Source: Salinivirgaceae bacterium
Lineage (GTDB): Bacteria > Bacteroidota > Bacteroidia > Bacteroidales > SZUA-534
Direction: 5' to 3'
DNA length: 64,000 nucleotides
NCBI GenBank assembly: GCA_017474765.1
Contig: JAFVGW010000056.1
Span: 1-64,000 of the forward strand
The position numbers and the translations under genes were made by a program. Under the pieces are notes generated by a model, which made no database searches, was not told where the DNA came from, and saw only the letters and a program-made list of their open reading frames with translations. Positions 18,320 to 27,613 of this stretch are shown in pieces; position 1 is the stretch's first letter, and every line of letters starts with the position of its first letter.

Positions 18320-19171
18320 ATGAATCTGAAATCTACATTAAAATCCGTGTTGTTTGTTGCGATAGCGGCAACAGTCATGGCATCATGTGCAAGTGATGGT
18401 AGTAAGAAAAACGATGGGCAAAGAAAGAAAAGTATTGAGGAGCTCAGCGTTGAAGACGTGATTTTCGATGGTGATGCAGGAACGATAAACTACAAAATCC
18501 CATCGCCGCTGGAGATGTTTGTCAGAATGCAGAAACGCAATGTGCCTTTCGATGCAACCCTGCCCAACAAAACTTCTAATGGCATACGTTATGTTACTCA
18601 GTATCAGCAAGCTGTCAATATGGGCGTGTATGCTTCCGATATGGCTTACTGCTGCATTTTGGGCAACTCTCAGAATTCACTCGAATATTTCAATCTGGTG
18701 AAAAACCTTTCGGTTGAAATCGGCTTGTATGAAGGCGTGAACAAAGAATTGGCTGACAGAGTGCTGGATAATATTTCAGAAACTGATACTTTGCTTGCCG
18801 TTGCATCTGATTCATATTACGATGTTGTAAGCTACATTGAGGAGCAGGGTCTTGTCGACATCCAGTGTATGGTTGTTGCAGGTGCTTGGATTGAAAGCCT
18901 ATATCTCTGCCTCGTTCCGATGAAACAACAGGAACTTGAAGAAGATTACAACGAGCTTGTTCGCGATCATCAGGTTCTGCTTGAAAACCTTATCGAGCTT
19001 CTCGACCAGAACAAACAGTCGCGCAATGTGGCAAAATTGCTTGAGGAGATGAAGTTGATACAGTCTGCTTACGACATTACCTATCAGAACAAAGACGAAA
19101 AAATCACTCACGATCAGTTTGTTAAGATTGTGAATACAGTGGCCGACGTGCGTGCAAGAATAATAATGTAA
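18320..19171 (+). CDS. Unknown secreted lipoprotein (283 residues)
   Basis: The N-terminus is a lipoprotein signal with lipobox MASC (Cys23). The rest is mostly predicted helix, with no motif I recognise. Acidic helices dominate the second half (KQQELEEDYNELV region), which could form a helical bundle. It begins after a candidate -7 element and ends 6 nt before the next secreted protein, so the two are an operon. They sit between lpxH and sppA-lpxK, suggesting a role in the cell envelope, but this is context only. Confidence 0.7.
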   Translation: MNLKSTLKSVLFVAIAATVMASCASDGSKKNDGQRKKSIEELSVEDVIFDGDAGTINYKIPSPLEMFVRMQKRNVPFDATLPNKTSNGIRYVTQYQQAVNMGVYASDMAYCCILGNSQNSLEYFNLVKNLSVEIGLYEGVNKELADRVLDNISETDTLLAVASDSYYDVVSYIEEQGLVDIQCMVVAGAWIESLYLCLVPMKQQELEEDYNELVRDHQVLLENLIELLDQNKQSRNVAKLLEEMKLIQSAYDITYQNKDEKITHDQFVKIVNTVADVRARIIM

Positions 19172-19177
19172 GCGTAT

Positions 19178-19786
19178 ATGAGAACGATTTGCAAATTGAT
19201 GGTTATGATTGTGCCGATGCTCGCCTTTTCAGTTGGCGTTTCGGGGCAGAACTGTTCAAAGAAGAAATTAGCCAGCAATGATTTAAAAGGAAAATACGAT
19301 TATCGCGGCCAGTCGATGTTCAAGCAGATGGCAAGTGGTGATTCGGCAATATTGAATGTGGTTCTTTATTCGAAGCAGAATTATCGCTTGTTTGTGGCCA
19401 GTGAACAGAAATTGGGAAAGGTCAACTATCAGATTTATGTTCCGCGCAAGAAATTTACTCGCGTAGTTAAGGACGTGAAAGAGCGTACCGTGCAAGTTTA
19501 TAAGAAAGACCCGATGGGATTCTATCTTTATGACAGTAATGGCGAGAAAATACCTGATGGTGAGGAGATTATTCAAGACACCATCTGGACGCGCGAGACC
19601 ACATCAATCAATGATTTGGTGTTCGACAGCCGCAACTCTGACATGGGTTATTGGGAGGCCACATCTGGCAAGACTCAAAATATCACCATCAAAGTTGAGG
19701 TTGAGCAAGCACCGAAAAAGGTTGACGGCTGTATCGGTGTTTATGTTGGCTGCGAATACTCAAACGCATCGCAGTTTATCCGTTAG
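19178..19786 (+). CDS. Unknown secreted protein (202 residues)
   Basis: A signal peptide (ending near SVSGQ, residue 24) precedes a beta-rich mature protein with a pair of Cys residues near each end. No family is recognised. The stretch YRLFVASEQKLGKVNYQIY reads as beta strands of a small sandwich domain. It starts 6 nt after the preceding lipoprotein gene and is closed by a strong terminator, so the two genes form a complete two-gene operon. Confidence 0.65.
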   Translation: MRTICKLMVMIVPMLAFSVGVSGQNCSKKKLASNDLKGKYDYRGQSMFKQMASGDSAILNVVLYSKQNYRLFVASEQKLGKVNYQIYVPRKKFTRVVKDVKERTVQVYKKDPMGFYLYDSNGEKIPDGEEIIQDTIWTRETTSINDLVFDSRNSDMGYWEATSGKTQNITIKVEVEQAPKKVDGCIGVYVGCEYSNASQFIR

Positions 19787-19808
19787 TTATCAAAGTTTGA
19801 AGTATGGT

Positions 19809-19850
19809 GTGCCAAATCGCGTTTCGTTGACCGGTTTGGCACTCTTTTTT
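19809..19850 (+). terminator. Terminator of the two-gene secreted-protein operon
   Basis: An 8-bp stem, GTGCCAAA (19809-19816) with TTTGGCAC (19835-19842), is followed directly by TCTTTTTT. It separates the upstream pair from sppA. Confidence 0.75.
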
Positions 19851-19872
19851 ATAACAACTTAAATCCTTTAAA

Positions 19873-21633
19873 ATGAAAGATTTCTTTAAAAGTGTATTGG
19901 CGAATTTGGTTGCGCTGATTCTCTATTCGTTTGTATTTTTCATCCTTTTTGCCGGCATTGCCGGTATGGTTGCCGCTTTTGGTGACAAAACCGCGCCCGT
20001 GAAGCCCAATTCGGTGCTGCATCTAAGTTTCAAATCTGAAATCACCGACCGCGCCACAGGCAACATCAGCCTGACATCGCTGACAAGCGGCTTGCAGACG
20101 GGCATCGGCCTGAACGATATTCTGGAATGCATCAGCCGTGCCAAAACCGACGACAACATCAAGTGCATCTTCATCGACAACAGCGACATTAACGCCAATC
20201 TGGCCACCATTGCTGAAATCCGCAGTGCCGTGGCCGATTTCAAGCAGAGTGGCAAACCTGTTTACGCTTATGCCGACAATCTGTCGCAGGGCATCTACTA
20301 TCTGGCTAGCGTGGCCGACAAAATTGAGTTGAACCCCACTGGCGAGATGCTTCTGAAGGGTTTGCAGGCGCAGGTGATGTTCTACAAGGGTGCGCTCGAC
20401 AAGTTGGGTGTTGAAGTGCAGGTTTTTCGTCACGGAAAGTTCAAAAGTGCGGTCGAACCATATATTTTGAGCGGAATGAGCGCCGAAAACCGCATGCAAT
20501 ATCAGGCAATGCTCGATGCCATGTGGCGCGTCTATCTGCAGAACATTGCCGAATCGCGCGGCATCGACGCTGCACAACTCAACCGTATTGCCGACAGCGG
20601 TTTGTCGCATGACCCGCAGGCTGCCAAGCAGTTTGGACTGATTGATGAAGTTGCTTACCGCGACGATGTACTGAGCGAACTTGCGCAACTGACAGGCGCC
20701 GAAAATATTGATAAACTGAATCTTATATCGATAGGCAAATACGCCAAGGCCAAGCCGTTCGCGCTGCTGTCCGACAACAAAATTGCAGTGGTTTACGCTT
20801 CGGGCGAAATCAACCAGCAGTCGAGCGGTTACGGCGAGCAGGAAATAACCGAGAAGCCGTATGTTGAAGCCTTGCGCGAAGTGCGGGCCGACTCGTCGAT
20901 AAAAGCCGTTGTGCTGCGTGTGAACTCGCCAGGCGGTTCGGCCCAGGTGAGCGACAACATTTGGCACGAAGTGGAACTCACAAAGCAGGTTAAGCCAGTT
21001 GTGGTTTCGATGGGCGATTATGCGGCTTCGGGCGGTTATTACATCTCATGCCCAGCCAGTTACATCGTGGCCAACGAGTACACTCTGACAGGCTCGATTG
21101 GCGTTTTCGGTCTGACGCTCAACATCCAAAAACTGATGGGCAACAAGTTGGGAATCAATACCGAAGTGGTGAAAACCAATAAGATGTCCGATTTTGGGAA
21201 CGCTTATCGCGCTGTTACACCTGCCGAGCGTGAGATTCTGCAAAGCAGCGTCGAAAAAATCTACTCAACCTTTGTGAACCGCGTCAGCAATGGCCGCAAC
21301 CTGCTGCCCGAGAGTGTTGACAGCATTGGTCAGGGCCGAGTTTGGTGCGGTGTCGATGCGTTGCGTCTGCATCTGATTGACGCTTATGGCGGCCTGACCG
21401 ATGCCATTTCAATAGCAGCCGAGATGTCGGGAACCGAGAATTATTCGCTTGTCGATTATCCGAAGCAGGAAGAAGGCTTTGAAGCGATGATGAAAATGCT
21501 GACCGAAGAAATGACTACTCGCAAGATTTCCAAAGAGTTGGGTGAGTTTGCCGAATCGGCCAAGTTCATAAAGAACCTGATTGGCTCGCAGGGCGTTCAG
21601 GCACGAATGGAAAACACCATCGAGATTTATTAG
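19873..21633 (+). CDS. sppA: Signal peptide peptidase SppA, long (67K) form
   Basis: SppA is a membrane-bound serine peptidase that degrades cleaved signal peptides. The 586-residue protein has one N-terminal membrane segment and two tandem peptidase repeats, as in the long E. coli form. The catalytic dyad matches: Lys191 in GKFKSAVEPY of the first repeat and Ser386 in DYAASGGYY of the second. It ends one base before lpxK, so the two are translationally linked. Confidence 0.93.
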   Translation: MKDFFKSVLANLVALILYSFVFFILFAGIAGMVAAFGDKTAPVKPNSVLHLSFKSEITDRATGNISLTSLTSGLQTGIGLNDILECISRAKTDDNIKCIFIDNSDINANLATIAEIRSAVADFKQSGKPVYAYADNLSQGIYYLASVADKIELNPTGEMLLKGLQAQVMFYKGALDKLGVEVQVFRHGKFKSAVEPYILSGMSAENRMQYQAMLDAMWRVYLQNIAESRGIDAAQLNRIADSGLSHDPQAAKQFGLIDEVAYRDDVLSELAQLTGAENIDKLNLISIGKYAKAKPFALLSDNKIAVVYASGEINQQSSGYGEQEITEKPYVEALREVRADSSIKAVVLRVNSPGGSAQVSDNIWHEVELTKQVKPVVVSMGDYAASGGYYISCPASYIVANEYTLTGSIGVFGLTLNIQKLMGNKLGINTEVVKTNKMSDFGNAYRAVTPAEREILQSSVEKIYSTFVNRVSNGRNLLPESVDSIGQGRVWCGVDALRLHLIDAYGGLTDAISIAAEMSGTENYSLVDYPKQEEGFEAMMKMLTEEMTTRKISKELGEFAESAKFIKNLIGSQGVQARMENTIEIY

Positions 21634-21634
21634 A

Positions 21635-22669
21635 ATGAAATATCTGCTACTGCCTTTTGCGCTCATTTACAGATGCGTGGCCGTTGTCCGCAACAGGCTT
21701 TTCGATTGGGGCTTACTCAAATCGAAGGCCTACGGCGTGCCTGTCATCGTAGTGGGCAACATCACGGTTGGCGGCACGGGCAAGACACCACACGTTGAGT
21801 ACCTTGTCAAGATGCTTTGTGCGAAACGGCGGGTGGCGGTTGTGAGCCGCGGCTATGGCCGTTCGACAAGCGGATTTGTTGAAGTGCGTCCCGAGTCGGA
21901 TGTCAGAAGCGTTGGCGACGAGCCGTTGCAGATAAAACGCAAGTTTCCAGATGTTTTGGTGGCCGTCGATGAAGTGCGAACCCACGCCATCGACCACCTT
22001 TTGGCCGCTGATGCCGCCGACACATTCATTCTCGACGACGCCTTTCAGCATCGCCATGTGCGTGCAGGGTTGAATATTGTTTTGGTCGATTATAACCGAC
22101 CGATTTTCAATGATTTAATGCTGCCTGCAGGACGGTTACGCGAGCCACGTTGTGGCATCAACCGCGCCAATGTTGTATTGGTGACCAAATGTCCAAAAAC
22201 GCTGACTGATGCTGAACGACAGAAATTTAGCCGCAAGTTGAAGTTAAGTTCCGAAGTGCCTGTCTTTTTCACAACTTTCGGCTATAGTCAACTTGTTCCG
22301 ATAGGCAATTCGCCAGTCGATGCAGAACTTAGCGGTGCCACGGCGGTGGTGGCAACAGGAATCGCCCGTCCCGAGCGGCTTTATCAGCATCTGACCGATT
22401 CGGGCGCAAAAGTTGTCGGCATCAAATTCCCCGATCATCATTTCTTTACGATCGATGATATTGATAAAATTGTAACCGCCTATCAGTCAGTTGAATCGGA
22501 TTCAAAAATGGTGGCCGTGACCGAAAAAGACGCAATACGCCTGACACCCGAACTGACAGCGCGGCTCAGCGGCGTGCCAGTCTATTATCTGCCAATTCAG
22601 GTGGAATTTCTTGCCAATCAGGCTCAATTCGACGAACTCGTGGAACGTTTTTGTATAGCATCAAACTAA
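21635..22669 (+). CDS. lpxK: Tetraacyldisaccharide 4'-kinase
   Basis: LpxK phosphorylates the 4' position of the lipid A disaccharide at the inner membrane. The 344-residue protein has the N-terminal membrane helix, then the P-loop GNITVGGTGKTPH (residues 41-53) and the LDDAFQHR motif near residue 130. The ATG at 21635 is chosen because it follows the sppA stop directly and starts the membrane helix; an earlier in-frame start would overlap sppA. Together with lpxH it covers two steps of lipid A synthesis. Confidence 0.93.
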   Translation: MKYLLLPFALIYRCVAVVRNRLFDWGLLKSKAYGVPVIVVGNITVGGTGKTPHVEYLVKMLCAKRRVAVVSRGYGRSTSGFVEVRPESDVRSVGDEPLQIKRKFPDVLVAVDEVRTHAIDHLLAADAADTFILDDAFQHRHVRAGLNIVLVDYNRPIFNDLMLPAGRLREPRCGINRANVVLVTKCPKTLTDAERQKFSRKLKLSSEVPVFFTTFGYSQLVPIGNSPVDAELSGATAVVATGIARPERLYQHLTDSGAKVVGIKFPDHHFFTIDDIDKIVTAYQSVESDSKMVAVTEKDAIRLTPELTARLSGVPVYYLPIQVEFLANQAQFDELVERFCIASN

Positions 22670-22779
22670 AATCAGCGATAAAAAAGGCCGTGCGGTTGAC
22701 AATCTTCAGGGCTTTATAGAAAAAAACATCGACATTCTGACAAATCAATTATTTTCGAAACATAAAAACATCATTGAAT

Positions 22780-23448
22780 ATGAAAAAGATAGTTATTCTC
22801 ATGGCGGTGTTGCTGAATGCGGCATTCGCCAATTCGCAGGAAAAAACGCAGGCCATCTACGGCAAGGCCATAACAATGGGCGATATGCCAGTGCGCGGTC
22901 TTTCAGTTAGGTCGAAGGTGTTGGGCAGCAAGACACAAACCGACACAACTGGCTGCTACACACTTGTTTGCGCCGAAAAGGACGTGATTATTTTCGAAGG
23001 CGAATTGTTTAAGGCAGTTAAGAAGAAAGTTAAGCCAGGCAATTCCGACAGCGTGAATGTCGAAATGACTTTCCCAATGAACGAAGCCAATATTGATGTG
23101 GCTATCGGTTATGGTTATATTTCTGAAAAAGACCGCACTACGGCTGTTTCGCGTCTGCCGAAAGGCAAGGATTACTGCCGTTATACAAACATGATGGATT
23201 TGTTGAGTGAAAATTTTACAAGTCTCTCTGTCAGTGGCGGTTGCGTGTCAATTCGCGGCAACGAGACTTTCAATGGTCCGCAATGCGCTCTTTTGATTGT
23301 TGACGGTCAGGAAGTGCAGTCGCTCGATTTCGTAACGCCATGCGATGTAAAAGATGTTTCAGTAATAAAAGATGGTGGGGCAGCAATTTACGGTAGTCGT
23401 GGTGGTAATGGTGCAGTAATAATTACGCTTAAAAAGGCTGGGGAATAA
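22780..23448 (+). CDS. Plug-only TonB-receptor-like protein (carboxypeptidase-like domain plus plug, no barrel)
   Basis: The 222-residue secreted protein begins with a signal peptide (to about ANSQ). A carboxypeptidase-like regulatory beta domain follows (IYGKAITMGDMPVRGLSV region, residues 26-100). The rest resembles the plug of SusC/RagA-type receptors: MMDLLSENF, then VSIRGNETFNG, then ALLIVDGQEV, and at the end VSVIKDGGAAIYGSRGGNG. The reading frame stops where the beta-barrel should begin, and a strong terminator follows, so this is a complete short gene rather than a frameshifted receptor. Stand-alone plug proteins of this kind exist in Bacteroidetes, with unknown function. The first YfiR-receptor module lies downstream. 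Confidence 0.75.
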   Translation: MKKIVILMAVLLNAAFANSQEKTQAIYGKAITMGDMPVRGLSVRSKVLGSKTQTDTTGCYTLVCAEKDVIIFEGELFKAVKKKVKPGNSDSVNVEMTFPMNEANIDVAIGYGYISEKDRTTAVSRLPKGKDYCRYTNMMDLLSENFTSLSVSGGCVSIRGNETFNGPQCALLIVDGQEVQSLDFVTPCDVKDVSVIKDGGAAIYGSRGGNGAVIITLKKAGE

Positions 23449-23466
23449 ACATAATAGGTAATATAT

Positions 23467-23503
23467 AAATGGCGCATTCGACTAGCGAGTGCGCCATTTT
23501 TTT
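23467..23503 (+). terminator. Strong terminator after the plug-only gene
   Basis: A 14-bp stem with one wobble (23467-23480 with 23486-23499; core AAATGGCGCA/TGCGCCATTT) has a 5-nt loop and a T-run. The remaining 210 bases before the YfiR gene are AT-rich; no promoter of the usual form was seen in them. Confidence 0.9.
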
Positions 23504-23715
23504 GTCCATATTCTTATTTTATTCGAAGAAATTGTGCCAGCGGTTACTGATATGAATCATGTTTTTCTGTGCTATTTCCTAAATATTTTTCATGGCTTTT
23601 TTTTCGCGATAGCGTATACAAAATGTGTGTTATTTAAAAAATGAGAACGCTTTTATGTTGTAAATGAAAGAGTTATGAGAATGTTTTATTGTTAGTTTTT
23701 TTAAATTGTTGGTTT

Positions 23716-24222
23716 ATGAAGAAATGCTCATTAGTTATTTTGGGATTGTTGGCACTTTCTGCCACTACAAGAGCACAAGACGAGAAGTTTAAGGCTTTGT
23801 TTATGTACAATTTCACCAAGTACATAGAGTGGCCGCAAGCAAAACAGTCAGGCGATTTTGTGATTGGTGTTATCGGCAACTCGGCTATTGTTGATGAGTT
23901 GAATGTGATAGCACAGAAGAAAGCTGTTGGTGCACAAACAATTAAGGTTAAGCAAGTTAGTTCAACCGAGGATTTAACAAAGATGCACATTGTTTTTGTT
24001 GCTGAGGGTAATTCGAGTGAGGCATCGGCTATAGCAGGCAAAGTAAAGGGCAAGGGGGTTGTCCTGATTACTGACAAAGCAGGATTTGCACAATCCACCT
24101 CGGGTATCAACTACATCAGTAAAAATGGCAAACCGAATTTCGAGGTCAGCAGCAAACACTTGGACGAAGAAGGAGTGAAGGTGTCATCGCAATTGTTGGC
24201 ATTAGGAACACTTGTCGATTAG
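23716..24222 (+). CDS. YfiR family (DUF4154) periplasmic protein, module 1
   Basis: A 168-residue secreted protein (signal peptide to about residue 20, TTRAQ) of the YfiR/DUF4154 family. The signature is FKALFMYNFTKYIEWPQ, followed by the GDFVIGVIGNS strand and the GKGVVLITDK segment. Pseudomonas YfiR is a periplasmic repressor of a membrane diguanylate cyclase; in other bacteria the family often sits beside TonB receptors. No cyclase is in this window. It lies 46 nt upstream of a TonB receptor, and the same pair occurs twice more at 32-40 kb. This copy is the most divergent of the three. The ATG at 23716 starts the signal peptide. Confidence 0.87.
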   Translation: MKKCSLVILGLLALSATTRAQDEKFKALFMYNFTKYIEWPQAKQSGDFVIGVIGNSAIVDELNVIAQKKAVGAQTIKVKQVSSTEDLTKMHIVFVAEGNSSEASAIAGKVKGKGVVLITDKAGFAQSTSGINYISKNGKPNFEVSSKHLDEEGVKVSSQLLALGTLVD

Positions 24223-24268
24223 CAATCGCAAAAAACAATTAGTTAAAAATTTAGAAATAAGTACGAAA

Positions 24269-27200
24269 ATGAAAAGATTATTATTCTGTATCGCAATGCT
24301 TGTGGCAATGACCAGCCAGGTATTCGCACAAATTAAAGATGTTTCGTCGATGACTCAAGACGATATTATGGAACTCACATACGACGAACTGCTTGAAATG
24401 CCTTTTGAGGATGTGATGAAACTGGCCGACAAGTTGGGCGTGTCAACCGATGAGTTGTTCGCCATGATTATGAACAAGAGTGTGTCGTCGGCATCGAAGG
24501 CTGTGGAGAGCAATTTTGTGTCGCCGCTCTCAACAACAGTGATTACCCAAGCCGAGATGCGCACATACGGCATCACAACAATTGAGGAGGCTTTCCGCCT
24601 GATTCCAGGTATGATTGTAACTGAGAAGACCAATGGTAACTACGACATTCAGATGCGTGGTTTGAACAACATTCCCGACAACAACACGCTTCTTTACACC
24701 GAGAACGCCAACACTCTTGTGATGGTTGACGGCCGCCAGATTCGTAACAGCGTGCTTGGCGCCCTGACATTTGAGATGCTGCCGATTTCGATTGAAGATG
24801 TTGAGCGCATTGAGGTTGTTCGCGGTGCTTCAGGCGCATTGTACGGCTCAAACGCTGTCAGCGGTGTAATCAACATCATCACCGAGAAACCGGACAAGCA
24901 GTCGAAAATGGTTTCCGGCGCTGTTCAGGCAGGCAACAACAACACAATCGTTGGCGACATTGCCTTGCGCAAATCGCTGGCCAACAATAAAATATCTGCC
25001 GGACTGACATTCAACATCCAGCAGCGCGGCCGTAACACCGACAAGCTTTATGTGATGCCATCGACAGTGCATTATATGGCAAATGATAAGTGGGCTGACC
25101 AAACAGTTAAAAACCAGATTTATGGAACTCCCGAGAACGGATATATGCAGTTCAACAACGACGAAAAAATTTATTATGGCGAAGATCTTAAGGCTCTGAC
25201 CGATGGAGGATGGTATTCGGCATCTGAAATCCAGAACGTGCGCCAGTTGGTTAAAACACAAATACCGCTTAGAGGCTTTTTTAATAACGATTCGGTAAAA
25301 ATAGCATCAGCAAGTCCCACCGACGCTGTTTATCGCATCTACAACGCAACTGAGCCGGAGACTCCGATTGCCGATATGTTCCACGATACCGATGTTTCAA
25401 GAAAGAACATCGGCGTGAACGGGTACATCAACTTTACGCCGAATGCAGATGTAAATATCAGCCTGAGTGGTGGTTACGGTGAATCACGTGCAATGACTAC
25501 CGCTGTGCGCGACGCCATCTTCTCAATGAATGAGCGCAATGCAAAAACTAGTTATGCAAATCTCAATGCCCAGATTTACGGTTTGCAGATTAACTTCGGC
25601 TACGAGGGTGGTCCGCAGGATTATGCCTACGGCGTTCCGGGCTACAAGATTAAGCACAATATGATGAATGGCGGTATTGAGTACACACTCAAGCTGGGCG
25701 ACCTGTCTGTGAAACCAGCGTTCGATTTCCAATGGGCGAAATACACTGATTATCTGCCAGTTTTCAACGATTCGACACACACATCGAACGATTACTCATG
25801 GCATTACGAGGATGCTGACGCTCCGGCCGACAGCTACACACGTCTGTATGGATTCCTCAACGGCTCGGCCACACTTTATGCTGTTGCCCCGAGTCTACGT
25901 CTCGATTACAAGTTTGGAGGCTTGCGTCTGATTGGTGCCATCCGCGCCGACAAGACCAATACACCAGACATGTGGTATCCGTCTTGGCAGCTGGCAGCCA
26001 ACTACGAAATCAACAGCCGCAATTTTGTACGCTTTGTTTATGGCCGCGCCAACCGTGGTGCCTCGCTCATCAATACCGACATCAACCTGCAGCGTTTGTG
26101 CACCAATATGGAGCCGCAGAGGTTTGTGTATATGGGCAACAAGGATGCCAAATTGGTCAAGATTGACAACTTTGAAGTGGGTTACCGCTGGAAACCGACC
26201 GACAACATTCTTGTTGACACTGAAGTATTCTATTCAAAATCAACCGACTATGGTGCGCTTATGAGCAGTGAGACAAAACTGGCCGCTTCAGTTGACCAGA
26301 TAAAGGGAACCCTCGGCGGATTGTTGCCGCAGGCGATGGGCACAGCCGCTGGTATCAGAGCCGGAATGACTGCGGGCGGAGCTCCCGAGCCGGCAATCCA
26401 AGCTGCCATTGCTGAGGCCGTCGGCGGTATGTGCCGTGGCGTGGGCGCCGGCCTCGACCTTGAGACTCGCTCTTTCATCCAATATTCAAACCTGCCTTAC
26501 AAGGTTAATCAATACGGATTGAGCCTCAACGTGGATTGGATTATATCGCCGAAACTCATTGCCAAGGTAAATGCTAATATTCAGCAGACAAAGATTAACG
26601 ATTACTATCCTTACAGTCTGGGCGACCAAATCGGTGCTCAATTGGGCAAAGCTAATACGGCCTCAAACATAAGCCTCGTTCAGAGAAATATGGTTTACGA
26701 CATTGTGAGCACTGTGATGCAGTATGGCGGCAACACTATGCCCGAGATACAGGCATTCGTTGGCCGTGCTATGCAAGAAGCTAATGTTGAGGAGTATGCT
26801 GAGCAAATTGGTTGGAGCACTATGAATCCTGATCAACAAAACAATCTGCTCGCCCAGTTGTATGAGGCTGGAGTGAAAGGCGAGGCATTTGAAGGAAATG
26901 CATCCCCATTGTCATCGTATTATAGTCTGAAATACAACGTTGTTTTAAGCGACAACGACTTGTGCTTTGGCAACACGTCGGCCGTTCCTTACACACTCAG
27001 CAACGGCCGCAAGCATAAGGCAACCCCGACTATATACGGCATGGCTGGTCTGATTTACAAACCTATTGACAAGGTTAACGTGTCGATGTTTGCAAACTAT
27101 ATTGGCAGCCGCACCAGCGAGACCCAATACGGCACTCTAAAACTCGACGACCGCTTCACTCTGAATGCCAAAGTTGGTTACGCGCCGATTAAGAATCTTG

Positions 27201-27307
27201 AGATTTTTGTGAACGGTCACAATCTGCTCAATTCTAAAGCCCAAGAGTTCATCTACAGCGATGAGATTGGCGGTCTGTACACGGCAGGTCTGAAGTTTGA
27301 ATTCTAA
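24269..27307 (+). CDS. TonB-dependent receptor with octad-repeat N-terminal extension, module 1
   Basis: This 1012-residue outer-membrane receptor has a signal peptide (residues 1-20), then an acidic extension (about 22-75) built of 8-residue repeats, then a plug domain (STTVITQAEMRTYG onward, with VMVDGRQ and VEVVRGASGALYGSNAV) and a beta-barrel ending in LKFEF. The ligand is unknown. There is no SusD partner, so this is not a polysaccharide-utilisation pair. A Gly/Ala-rich helical insert near residues 680-735 is unusual for a barrel and may be an extracellular loop. The start at 24269 begins the signal peptide; an earlier in-frame start overlaps the YfiR gene. It is co-transcribed with YfiR and closed by a terminator. 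Confidence 0.88.
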   Translation: MKRLLFCIAMLVAMTSQVFAQIKDVSSMTQDDIMELTYDELLEMPFEDVMKLADKLGVSTDELFAMIMNKSVSSASKAVESNFVSPLSTTVITQAEMRTYGITTIEEAFRLIPGMIVTEKTNGNYDIQMRGLNNIPDNNTLLYTENANTLVMVDGRQIRNSVLGALTFEMLPISIEDVERIEVVRGASGALYGSNAVSGVINIITEKPDKQSKMVSGAVQAGNNNTIVGDIALRKSLANNKISAGLTFNIQQRGRNTDKLYVMPSTVHYMANDKWADQTVKNQIYGTPENGYMQFNNDEKIYYGEDLKALTDGGWYSASEIQNVRQLVKTQIPLRGFFNNDSVKIASASPTDAVYRIYNATEPETPIADMFHDTDVSRKNIGVNGYINFTPNADVNISLSGGYGESRAMTTAVRDAIFSMNERNAKTSYANLNAQIYGLQINFGYEGGPQDYAYGVPGYKIKHNMMNGGIEYTLKLGDLSVKPAFDFQWAKYTDYLPVFNDSTHTSNDYSWHYEDADAPADSYTRLYGFLNGSATLYAVAPSLRLDYKFGGLRLIGAIRADKTNTPDMWYPSWQLAANYEINSRNFVRFVYGRANRGASLINTDINLQRLCTNMEPQRFVYMGNKDAKLVKIDNFEVGYRWKPTDNILVDTEVFYSKSTDYGALMSSETKLAASVDQIKGTLGGLLPQAMGTAAGIRAGMTAGGAPEPAIQAAIAEAVGGMCRGVGAGLDLETRSFIQYSNLPYKVNQYGLSLNVDWIISPKLIAKVNANIQQTKINDYYPYSLGDQIGAQLGKANTASNISLVQRNMVYDIVSTVMQYGGNTMPEIQAFVGRAMQEANVEEYAEQIGWSTMNPDQQNNLLAQLYEAGVKGEAFEGNASPLSSYYSLKYNVVLSDNDLCFGNTSAVPYTLSNGRKHKATPTIYGMAGLIYKPIDKVNVSMFANYIGSRTSETQYGTLKLDDRFTLNAKVGYAPIKNLEIFVNGHNLLNSKAQEFIYSDEIGGLYTAGLKFEF
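24350..24463 (+). repeat. In-frame 24-bp repeats coding the receptor's N-terminal octads
   Basis: Three adjacent in-frame 24-bp units (24350-24373, 24374-24397, 24398-24421) encode MTQDDIME, LTYDELLE and MPFEDVMK. After an 18-bp gap a fourth unit (24440-24463) encodes VSTDELFA. The consensus is hydrophobic-small-x-acidic-acidic-hydrophobic-hydrophobic-charged. DNA identity between units is low, so the repeats are old or are held at the protein level. Confidence 0.7.
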
Positions 27308-27329
27308 TAGAGTTCAGTCCGATAGCACT

Positions 27330-27362
27330 ACGCCAGGGGATTTTTCCTCTGGCGTTTTTTTG
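27330..27362 (+). terminator. Terminator of receptor module 1
   Basis: An 11-bp stem with one wobble (27330-27340 with 27345-27355) and a 4-nt loop is followed by seven Ts. The next 250 bases up to the clpS stop hold nothing recognisable. Confidence 0.9.
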
Positions 27363-27613
27363 CATTATGGATGGGCAATGATTGTATGAGAATCAGTTCG
27401 TCACTCTTTTCTGGTAGTTTTTGTTAGCAAATGAATTCACGTAATGCAAATTATTACTGTAAGGTAGACAGAGTTTTATTGATGTGGAAGTTAAGTATGG
27501 TAGCGATAGTTGTAATGCTATTTTTTAGACATATCTTCCTAACTCCTGAATAACAAGCAACCCACAGCCCGATTTTCGCTGCCAAATACACAAATTCTTA
27601 TTAATGCTCTGTT

